This document shows, one piece after another, positions 24,301 to 32,601 of a stretch of DNA of 64,000 nt. Location: contig JAOPGA020000821.1 in the NCBI GenBank assembly GCA_026419775.2, positions 62,001-126,000 on the forward strand, in the 5' to 3' direction. The notes under the pieces are model-generated. The model was not told the origin of the DNA, did no database searches, and saw only the letters and a list, made by a program, of their open reading frames with translations. The translations under genes and the position numbers were made by a program. Position 1 is the stretch's first letter, and every line of letters starts with the position of its first letter. The stretch comes from Acrasis kona (lineage: Eukaryota; Heterolobosea; Eutetramitea; Acrasida; Acrasidae).

Positions 24301-24731
24301 TTACTTTCCCAGAGCTCTATCGAGAGCTGCAAAAGGGTAGGGCCTTGTCCGTAAAGACTTTCTTAGCCTGGTGCTTCAAGGCAGTGTACCAGGGAGGTAT
24401 TATCATGTTGTTGGCAATCTTCTTGTTTGAAAATTCTTTTATTCGTATTCAGAGCATTGCTTTTACCGCGTTGGTAATGACTGAGTTGTTGATGGTGATT
24501 GTCGAGGTTCATAAACTCAAAATATTAATGTTTGCTTCCATTATTTTGTCCTTGGCCATTTATATTGGAAGTATATTCGTTCTTCCTGGTTATTTTGATG
24601 TCCCATTTATTTTGACATTTGATTTTTGGTGGAAGGTTGTGGTCATCACGTTGGCCAGTTGTCTTCCCATTTCAATCATCAAAGTTGCTCAACGTTACAT
24701 TAATCCCCCATCCTATTCAAAATTATCTTAA
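21323..24731 (+). CDS. P4-ATPase, ATP9/Neo1 class (phospholipid flippase)
   Basis: P4-ATPases move phospholipids to the cytoplasmic leaflet; the Neo1/ATP9 class acts in Golgi and endosomes. Four exons with introns 21438-21475, about 21894-21930 and about 22306-22345 give roughly 1,090 residues. Key motifs: [12 protein letters not shown] in TM4, the phosphorylated Asp in [18 protein letters not shown] in the nucleotide domain, TGDKVETA, and [11 protein letters not shown]. Near the C terminus, [20 protein letters not shown] matches the ATP9/Neo1 class better than the ATP8/ATP11 class. Class 2 enzymes usually work without a CDC50 partner; that is family knowledge. An acidic soluble N terminus of about 100 residues precedes TM1. 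Confidence 0.93.
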
Positions 24732-24967
24732 ATAAAATTGTTTTTCTTGTTATTGTAGATTGTTTATTAGACTCTTCTTAATTAACAACGCATTTTTGTG
24801 TGGCTTGCGTTAAATATGTATATTTTTTAGCGTTTTCAATGAAATAAGGAATACTGAAGAGGCCAATTATCAAAAAACCGCAAAAATTCTCAACGGAATT
24901 ATTAACTAACATCACGGTAAATTTAGAAAGTTGACCAACCTAAATTGATCCTGAAGAAACAAAAAAC

Positions 24968-26431
24968 ATGAGCACAGATTACTCCAACTTTACTGTTAAA
25001 CGTATCGGTTGTATTGGTGCCGGTTATGTAGGTGGTCCCACTATGTCCATGATCGCCAAGTACTGCCCCCACATTGATGTTTACATCTTCGATTTGAACC
25101 AAACTCGCATCAATGCATGGAACAGTGACAACCTACCAATCTACGAACCTGGTTTGGATGAGATTGTTCAAGAGAGAAGAGGTAAAAACTTGTTCTTTAC
25201 GACAGACTACACAGAAGCTGTCATCAAGTCCGACGTTGTATTCTTGAGTGTCAACACACCAACAAAGCACTACGGTCTTGGCAAAGGTCGTCAAGCTGAT
25301 CTCAAGTTTATCGAGTTGTGTGCAAGACAAATCAGAGATAGTGTAAAAACAGGACACAAGATTATTGTAGAGAAGAGCACAGTGCCAATCAAGACTGCCA
25401 TGGCCGTGTCAAGAATTTTAAAGACATCATCAGACTCACAAGCCACTTTCGACATTTTGAGTAACCCAGAATTCTTGGCAGAGGGAACAGCCGTCAAGGA
25501 TCTCGAGAACCCTGATCGTGTCCTTATCGGAGGAGAGAACCCCGCTGCTATCAAAATTCTTGCCGACGTTTATGCCAACTGGGTAAAGCGTGAGCAAATT
25601 ATACAAACCAATTTGTGGAGTAGCGAGTTGAGTAAACTTGTTGCCAACTGCTTTTTGGCCCAACGTATTTCATCCATCAATGCCGTTAGTGCCATTTGTG
25701 AAGCCACAGGTGCCAATGTGAACGAAGTCGCTCATGCCGTTGGTATGGACAAGCGTATCGGTTCCCGCTTCTTGCAAGCCAGTGTTGGTTTCGGAGGAAG
25801 TTGCTTCCAAAAGGACATTTTGAACTTGACGTACTTGGCTGAACACTACCATCTCAAGGAAGTCGCCGACTACTTTTACGGAGTGATCAGCATGAACGAC
25901 TGGCAAAAGCAAAGATTCGCACAAAAGGTTGTACATAAACTGTTCAACACAGTTAGCAGTAAAAAACTATCTGTATTAGGATTTGCCTTCAAGAAGGACA
26001 CTGGTGACACTCGTGAGTCCTCCAGCATCTTCATTTGCTCTAAGTTGGTTGAGGAACGTGCCTACTTGAACATTTACGATCCTAAGGTATCCGAACTCCA
26101 AATCATGGACGACATTATGCGCGTCATGAACGATGCTTATGATGGAGACTTTTCCGCTCATTTGGACACAACACCAGAGTCTGAGATGGTTCGCAGATGT
26201 GTGAAGGTGATCAAGGATCCTTATGAGTGTGTAAAGGACACCCACGCAGTGTTGATTATGACAGAGTGGGATGAGTTTAAGACCTATGACTGGAAGAAGA
26301 TGTATGACAGCATGAAGAAGCCAGCATTCTTGTTCGATGGACGTAACATTCTTGATCACAGTAAACTTGAGGAGATTGGTTTCGACGTGTACTCGATTGG
26401 TGTCGCTGAGAAGAACCCTGCTCAATGGTAA
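24968..26431 (+). CDS. UGDH: UDP-glucose 6-dehydrogenase
   Basis: Oxidises UDP-glucose to UDP-glucuronate with two NAD+. Single exon, 487 residues, close to the usual eukaryotic size. The Rossmann motif is GAGYVGGPT near residue 13. The catalytic Cys279 sits in [10 protein letters not shown]. Other family marks: VSVNTPTK-type motif ([10 protein letters not shown]), [29 protein letters not shown], and a C-terminal FDGRN. Codon use is more GC-rich in third positions than in neighbouring genes, suggesting high expression. The gap to the next ATG is about 40 bp. Confidence 0.97.
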   Translation: MSTDYSNFTVKRIGCIGAGYVGGPTMSMIAKYCPHIDVYIFDLNQTRINAWNSDNLPIYEPGLDEIVQERRGKNLFFTTDYTEAVIKSDVVFLSVNTPTKHYGLGKGRQADLKFIELCARQIRDSVKTGHKIIVEKSTVPIKTAMAVSRILKTSSDSQATFDILSNPEFLAEGTAVKDLENPDRVLIGGENPAAIKILADVYANWVKREQIIQTNLWSSELSKLVANCFLAQRISSINAVSAICEATGANVNEVAHAVGMDKRIGSRFLQASVGFGGSCFQKDILNLTYLAEHYHLKEVADYFYGVISMNDWQKQRFAQKVVHKLFNTVSSKKLSVLGFAFKKDTGDTRESSSIFICSKLVEERAYLNIYDPKVSELQIMDDIMRVMNDAYDGDFSAHLDTTPESEMVRRCVKVIKDPYECVKDTHAVLIMTEWDEFKTYDWKKMYDSMKKPAFLFDGRNILDHSKLEEIGFDVYSIGVAEKNPAQW

Positions 26432-26472
26432 AATCAAAATAAAATTTGTTTACAAAATAAGAGTTTCTTTTT

Positions 26473-27646
26473 ATGAACCCTCATGGACTAACGAATCTGT
26501 TGCTACCGACGAGACAGGATAGACAAGACAAGAATAAGAGCTCTCTTTTCTCGTTGAGGCTTACACCCCTCACCACGACGAGGGCCTACAACCTCACATC
26601 CCCGTCTCCTAGCACACCATCAAGTCGCTTCAAATCAATCAGCCCGTCTCCAATGTTTCAATCGCCAAGAGAACCACCATTTAAAAAAGTATTGTATTCT
26701 AAGCAAGCATTTGAAGATAATTTCGTGAGCAAGGACTTTTTGGCAAGCATGAGCAAAAATGGTACATTAAATTTTGCATTACACCTCTCATCTTACAAGC
26801 ATTAATATAGCTCACGTGATGCCTTATGAATACTGGTCAAGCGTTGCAGAATGTGTTGCAGTAGGACAACAATTTTCTTTGGTTGTGCTATACGCACTTA
26901 TATTTTTACTGACCCTAGAGGAGACAATTTCGGATCGCCTTTTAATTTTAATTAATTTGGGATTATTTGCAATTGGATATTTATTATATACTGCTAGTGA
27001 GAGATTATCAAGTACGTTTCACAAAGTGTCATTTCTTATTTTTTTAGATGAACGGTTATCCAGAGCATTCACTCAAAATACATTACTTGTTGGAGTCCTT
27101 CTGTTCCTTTCGCCGATCCTTCGTACTTTGACGGAATCAATTTCATCAGATACAATATACGCTGTCACTTTAGTGCTAATCATTATACATTTAATCGGAC
27201 ACGATTATGCTTTTGTAAATGCAACTTCAGATCGGTTCCAATGCTACTTATCACTTAACTCCATCATTGCAGTCTCCATATTGTTCGCCAGTCGACTGCC
27301 ATCAGCACTTCACTCGTTCGGAGTCATTGCATTTGCAATCGTGGCTTTCATCATGTTTCCTTACCTAAGACACAGCATCAAAAGAAGAAGAGCTCCAAGA
27401 AACAAGATTGTGACTTGGGTTTTGTCAAGTGTTACTTTTATTCTAACAGCATTTACCATTTCGTTCAAGATGGCACTGCTTTATGCGGTAATTATCAACT
27501 TTATATTGTTTATGGTACCTGCGTGGTTAATGACCGTTCAAAACTACAAAGAGTAAGTTCACACGATAAACTTCCACTCACTATGTGTCAGCGAAATTTC
27601 GGGTCCATGGGACGAAGCAGTTGTGTCGGGAATACAAATTGAATAA
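26473..27646 (+). CDS. PIGC: GPI-GlcNAc transferase subunit PIG-C/GPI2
   Basis: PIG-C is a membrane subunit of the ER enzyme that starts GPI-anchor synthesis. Exons are joined across introns 26762-26810 (49 nt), 27012-27047 (36 nt, stop-free) and 27553-27591 (39 nt). Family motifs: KKVLYSKQAFEDNFV in the N-terminal cytoplasmic part, SPILRTLTESISSDTIYAV, SLNSIIAVSILFASRLPS, and the conserved GPWDEA near the C terminus in the last exon. About eight membrane spans fit the family. The N terminus is Ser/Pro/Thr-rich and longer than usual. GPI anchors are relevant to a surface-protein-rich organism, though neither surface protein nearby shows an obvious GPI signal. Confidence 0.92.
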
Positions 27647-27666
27647 AAAATATTTTTACAACATTT

Positions 27667-29244
27667 TTATTTTGATGATTCGTCGTTATGATTGGACTGT
27701 TTTGGTGGTGGTGGCATCATTAGCTTTGGCTTTTTGAAAGTAGCACTGCTCGAAAAATATTTTTGTTTCTTTTCATCATCCGTTCCCAATCTCTTTTTAG
27801 CATTTAATGGATTTTCCAATTCAATTCCCTGAACGGGCGTGAATGCCAAACTAGATGCCAAACCAGTTCTCAACTGTGTGGCCGTTCCACTCGATAAAGT
27901 AGCACTGCCCTTCAATCCCTGTGGAGTGTACAAACCTGACGACAAGGCACTACCTCCAGCATGAACGGCGTCTAATTTCTTTTTACTAATCAAACCTTTG
28001 GTCTCCTTGGGCGTCAAGCGAATCTTTCCGCTTCCTTCCTGACCCAACATGCCCATTCCTTTTCCAGTATTCATATATTCGTCTTCGGCCACATCTGCTC
28101 CAAATGCCAATCGATTTCTCTTTTTTTGAATTTCGCTAGTTCGCGTCAATTCCTTAATTCTCCTGGCCTTCTTTCCTCCTCTTCTCTTTTTTTGACCCAC
28201 CTCATCGGGCACTGGCAATGGTTTTGCTTGTTTTGCAGGAGGAGGTTCCTGCCAAGCACGAATGCAATCTTCAATCTCTTCTCTTAACTTTAAACCTGCA
28301 CTACCATCGCTGCTCTGATGACAAGAGTCGATACGTGCAGCAAGTGTTGCTTTGGAGGTGATGAGACGACCTGCTTTCACCCTTAGGTCGGGTGGAGTGC
28401 GATGAATAATGTCACAATCGCCGATGAAACCAACATAGCGAACGCTTTCTTGTTTGCTTCCAAAGCCAACAAAGTTTTTTTTACTTTTGCCCAAACCTTG
28501 AATGTTTGTGGCGGGTAATTTGCTTAGTGCGCTTAACCCACCCGCTATTCCTATGAGTTGAGCGGCGATTCTCGTGCCTACGATGGCGCTCAAGTTGGGC
28601 GATACGACTGACATGCGCGAAGATACGTAATCGAGAATTCTCTTTTTGAGTTGGTCGATGGAAAGCATGAGGTCGCATGCGCGTAGTGTTTCATCGAGAT
28701 CTTGCTGGTTGAGTTCTGTTTTGGATGTGATGCTGTGTGATGCGGTTACTTTTACAATCATGACGACGTTGACGGGGAGAATGTCTGCCATGTCCACGGT
28801 GGTTAGGTTTTTAGTGTTTGCTATTCTCTTCACAACACGGGCATAGTCCGTTGGGTTGAGAACGTGTGTTTCGAGTTCTGGGAATTTTTTATTGTATAAT
28901 TGTTTTAGTGCGGTGTGTAACCGACCAATATCTTGGTCAATGTCAAGAATGATTCTGTTGCTTTCAATTATGAATGGATACTCTACATCATCTTGAAGGT
29001 TGGCACCTCCAATGAGTTGCCTACCACTTTGCCTGAATACATCACATTTATCAGCATGTTCATCTAATAGGGCTTTCTTTTGTTCTAAAAGTGAAATTTC
29101 ATTCTTTTCATTCCTGTCAACTTCCATATTGTCACTACGTTTTAGTATATCTTTTGTTTCAAACTCTTGTACCTCTCCACCATTTAAATCATCAAGATTT
29201 GGACCTGCAATATCAGCAAGGAATTCATCTGCAAGTGTAGACAT
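27667..29244 (-). CDS. PRPF31: U4/U6 small nuclear ribonucleoprotein PRPF31
   Basis: PRPF31 binds the 15.5K-U4 snRNA complex and holds the U4/U6.U5 tri-snRNP together. Single exon, about 525 residues. The start at 29244 gives MSTLADEFLADIAG, the typical acidic N terminus. The Nop domain has the conserved HRTPPDLRVKAGRLITSK and LVAxR-type helix (SKATLAARIDS). A basic segment follows (KKRRGGKKARRIKE), and the C terminus has the conserved RLAFGADVAEDEY and ENPLNAKKR. Head to head with SPO11 across 32 bp. Confidence 0.95.
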   Translation of the reverse strand: MSTLADEFLADIAGPNLDDLNGGEVQEFETKDILKRSDNMEVDRNEKNEISLLEQKKALLDEHADKCDVFRQSGRQLIGGANLQDDVEYPFIIESNRIILDIDQDIGRLHTALKQLYNKKFPELETHVLNPTDYARVVKRIANTKNLTTVDMADILPVNVVMIVKVTASHSITSKTELNQQDLDETLRACDLMLSIDQLKKRILDYVSSRMSVVSPNLSAIVGTRIAAQLIGIAGGLSALSKLPATNIQGLGKSKKNFVGFGSKQESVRYVGFIGDCDIIHRTPPDLRVKAGRLITSKATLAARIDSCHQSSDGSAGLKLREEIEDCIRAWQEPPPAKQAKPLPVPDEVGQKKRRGGKKARRIKELTRTSEIQKKRNRLAFGADVAEDEYMNTGKGMGMLGQEGSGKIRLTPKETKGLISKKKLDAVHAGGSALSSGLYTPQGLKGSATLSSGTATQLRTGLASSLAFTPVQGIELENPLNAKKRLGTDDEKKQKYFSSSATFKKPKLMMPPPPKQSNHNDESSK

Positions 29245-29276
29245 TTTCGTTGAACCTGTCAACCTGAACAAAAAAC
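29245..29276. promoter_or_regulatory. 32-bp bidirectional promoter gap between PRPF31 and SPO11
   Basis: Only 32 bp separate the two divergent ATGs. Transcription must start inside this gap or inside the opposite gene. One gene is constitutive (splicing) and the other is expected to be meiosis-linked, so shared control would be odd. No TATA-like element is present. Confidence 0.5.
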
Positions 29277-30644
29277 ATGTTGGACAAGTTCGAGGCCTTG
29301 AAGAGATCCGCAGAAGAGCCTAAACTTTGTTTAGCTTTTTTCCAGGAGAAGAATTATTCATCAATAGATTCCGAACGTCCTGAGGAGGTGACTTCAATAT
29401 TAGAGGCACATGTATTGCAATTTTTAAAACAAGAGTTTGGTGGAATTGATCACTGCTTTGAGATGGTAATCATTGTGCGTTCTATATTATTGAAACATCA
29501 CGAAAGGTCAAAACAGATTTAGATAACATGTGCGAAGCTGCTGGGGAGATCAAGATTGGCAAAAGAAGAAAAAAGAGATGTATAAACAACAAATCCATTA
29601 AAACTTATCAACATACTTGGCTTCTTATGAGCAAGATGCATTCTTTAGTATCGAATAGACAACATGTGACACAAAGAGAGATGTTTTATGGATTGTTAGA
29701 TCACTTTGAAGATCAGGCACAAGTTAATAAAATAATACAAGAAGTAGTATCCATCACAATGTGTCCTAGGGAGTCCCTCGGGATATTTGCATCAAGCAGG
29801 GGCTGGGTTGCAGGTAGTCTTCATTGGAATGTTTGTTATTTTATTTTTTTGTAATCTGTCATCATCTCTAGGACGGCTCTGGTTGGATTGATTGTTCTGC
29901 AGGGACAGGTTTCTCTCTTCCTATTCCAGGAATTATTCCAAAAGACTTGAAAGTACTTTTGCACAGTGTATTGTTCTAATTCAAATTTAGTTGCAATCTA
30001 ATGCAAGATACATTTTAATAGTAGAAAAGGATGGAGTTTTTAGAAGGATTGTAGAGGACCGCCTATTTAAATGTATTCCTTCGATTATCATAACTGCGTG
30101 TGGCTTCCCTGATCACTCTACAAGGTTTGAGTCGAACGAGTGACTTGTTTATTAACATAATTAAGAAAGCTAGTCCATATACTGCACAACTTATTGAACA
30201 TTCCAATTTTATGTCTAATAGAGTAAGTAACAAATTTCACTGCTTTTTTTTACTTGTAGCTACAATCCTTTCGGTCTTAATATACTTATGACTTACAAAC
30301 TGGGAGCATTCTCGGCACTCGAAAGTCAGAGGTACAATGTACCAAGTATAAAGTGGCTAGGACTACATAGTAGTGACATTGAAGCATTGAATCTAAAAGG
30401 GATACCTTATACAGATGCAGATGTAACGACTTTGAAAAGACTATCTGAATATTCGTTCGTCAAGGTAAACTCCACACATGTCTTTGTTGTTAATGTTTAG
30501 GACAATTCTGAGTACGCCAAGGAAGTCCAATTCATGAACAAGACTCGAATTAAAATTGAAATACAGGCATTAAATAATATTAGCTATGACTATATGGTGA
30601 ATAAATATATTAGACCCAAAATCATTAAACATCAATATTTTTAA
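29277..30644 (+). CDS. SPO11: SPO11/TopoVI-A family meiotic recombinase
   Basis: SPO11 makes the double-strand breaks that start meiotic recombination. About seven exons, introns 35-41 nt (for example 29466-29506, 29831-29871, 29953-29990), give roughly 350 residues. The catalytic Tyr124 is in TQREMFYGLLDHF. Other blocks: SSRGWVAGSL, DGSGWIDC, ARYILIVEKDGVF (Toprim Glu), TACGFPDHSTR, IPILCLIDYNPFG, then TYKLGAFS, IKWLGLHSSDIEAL and EIQALNN. All joins restore frame and family order. The second acidic residue of the Toprim DxD is Asn here (DYN). The stop is at 30642-30644. Confidence 0.9.
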
Positions 30645-30904
30645 TAAAAAACGATATTTTAAGTGATTATATGTATTGTTGTTAAGTACATCGGACGGTC
30701 CTCAAGTACTAATAAGGTGTTTGACATCAAATCTTGATTATGCATTTTTTAGCAAGTTTTATTTTTAATTAGAAATATCTAGGACGGATCTCCGAGGAAG
30801 ATATTTTTATGGTAGGTATTAGAAACATATTTGATTGAAATAGAAGGTACAATTTTGGTTACCAATTGGCAGTTTGATCGGTTTTTTGAGACATCCGAGC
30901 AAAA

Positions 30905-31994
30905 ATGAAGTTGAACAGTGAGCTGAACAGGGATGGTTTTTGGCAGGTAACCAGCACTATCGACTGGTGCGAGCCAAACTACACCCACTCCAGCTACATT
31001 GCAGAGGTAAAAGAATTATTCAAACGACAAACAACTAACAAAATCAGACATGGAACACTTTTTCGAACCTTGTTTATATCGCTCTAAGCATCTACTTTAT
31101 GTACCAATCTACAAGATTGTATCAGAGTGATCCTCAACTCAAAACAAGGACGATGATGAGAACATTTGTATCTGCATCAGCAATCATTATTGTTGGGATA
31201 GGCTCTTTTCTGTTCCACATGACATTGTAAGTCCATGAAAACAACACGACAAACCATAACAGAATAATAGGTTGAAGGAGTACCAGGCATTGGACGAATT
31301 GGCCATGAATCTAATGGCTGTGGTCAACATCTTCTGCCAACTTAACAATGAAGACGAGATTGAGGCAGACAAGTACCCAAGGCTGGCATTCTTGAAGTTT
31401 AGGGGCATATTCTCGAGCCCTAAAGCAGGACTTTCCGCTATTGGATGTGGTGCCCTCTTCGCCCTCTCGTTGGTCATTTACGGTAAACTTTCCGATGTTG
31501 TCTTTGAGACAATGTTTGGCCTCTCTCTTTTGGTGTCGCTTGTTTTGACATATAAGAACTCCGTTAAGAGTTATCCTGTTCCTCAACAGTACAAAGTACA
31601 ACAAGCCATTATTAGGAGGAATAGGTTGAAGCTGCTCGGACTAGTGGTGTTCACGAGCGTCTTTTCGTTCTTGGTGTGGAGCGTGGACAATGTGACTTGC
31701 CCGAGATTTGAGGCAATCAAGTTGCACAGCTTCTGGCACTTGGGAACTGCTCTGGGAACATACTTTTGGATGATATTGTCAACTTATGTTTATTTGACGG
31801 GTGTTTGGGAGAGGAATGTTGCGGAGCTGAACAACATCAAGGCACCACTTGTGGAGTTGAAATGGTTCCCACTTCCTCACCTACCTACGATATCCAGCGA
31901 TAGCAGAAAGCAACAATCAATTTTATGTAAAGTAAATGTACATACGGTCAGACCTGTCATCGAGACACCAACATCGGTTTTCTACAGAGTGTAA
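30905..31994 (+). CDS. Alkaline ceramidase (ACER/YPC1 family)
   Basis: Hydrolyses ceramide to sphingosine and fatty acid in ER/Golgi membranes. Three exons give about 330 residues with seven hydrophobic spans. Family marks: DGFWQVTSTIDWCEPNYTHS at the start, TWNTFSNLVYIAL after the first intron, GIGSFLFHMTL with the metal-site Ser/His, LDELAMNLM with Asp, and HSFWHLGTALGTYFW with the two C-terminal His. All expected zinc and catalytic residues are therefore present. The C-terminal extension of about 60 residues after the last span is longer than in animal enzymes. Confidence 0.92.
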
Positions 31995-32074
31995 TTAGAA
32001 TCTTGCTTCATGTAACATAACTAATAAAAATGAACTTACATTGTTGAATTTTTTTTAAAATACTGTCGTTTGTT

Positions 32075-32079
32075 AAAAA
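32075..32079 (-). terminator. Pol III T-run terminator of tRNA-His
   Basis: Five T residues on the minus strand begin a few bases after the tRNA 3' end, the usual RNA polymerase III stop signal. Confidence 0.7.
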
Positions 32080-32082
32080 TTT

Positions 32083-32152
32083 GTCGTTCACGAGAATCGA
32101 ACTCGTGTCTCAGGTGCCACAAACCTATATTCTACCATTAAACTAGAACGAC
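32083..32152 (-). tRNA. tRNA-His (anticodon GTG)
   Basis: The minus strand folds as a cloverleaf. The acceptor stem pairs GTCGTTC with GAACGAC over seven base pairs. The D arm contains AATGGTA. The anticodon stem TAGGT/ACCTG closes a seven-base loop TTGTGGC, placing GTG at positions 34-36. The T arm is ACGAG-TTCGATT-CTCGT. The next base (A) is the discriminator. There is no intron. A T-run terminator follows. Position -1 is not an encoded G, so G-1 would be added after transcription, as in most eukaryotes. Confidence 0.9.
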
Positions 32153-32601
32153 TTCCGAAGATTTCTTTAATGTATGGTTATATGATAATAATTGTAAACC
32201 CACCTTCATCTAAGGACCAAATTACTCATCCATGTAGTTTGTTGATTAAATGTACCGCTCCGATTTATTTGCACCTGAATCAAGTTTATATGCGCGTTCA
32301 GCGTAGACTGTGTTGGCCATGTGTGACAAACGCGCCATCCAACATGTTATCAATTTAGGTTGAGTAACCTTCAAATCGGTGGAGGTTTTTGTCGTATTCG
32401 AAAGGAGATGATGGTGCCATCTATGTTAGATAAGAGGTTTAAATAATGGCCATAATACTTATATAGATTAACAATCAAGAGGTATGCTGTCGTATCGCAT
32501 AATCGTATTTATTAATAGTGTTTCTGGTTTGTATATGAAGAAACTGCTTGTGTTTATCTTGTTTGATGTTTGATGTGCATCATTACAAGTGAAACAAAAC
32601 C
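32153..32601. other. Intergenic region downstream of the tRNA start
   Basis: About 450 bp between tRNA-His (-) and the amidohydrolase gene (+). It contains a 62-codon plus-strand frame without any recognisable feature, which I treat as chance. I see no second tRNA, inverted repeat or TATA element. It should contain the upstream region of the amidohydrolase gene. Confidence 0.5.
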
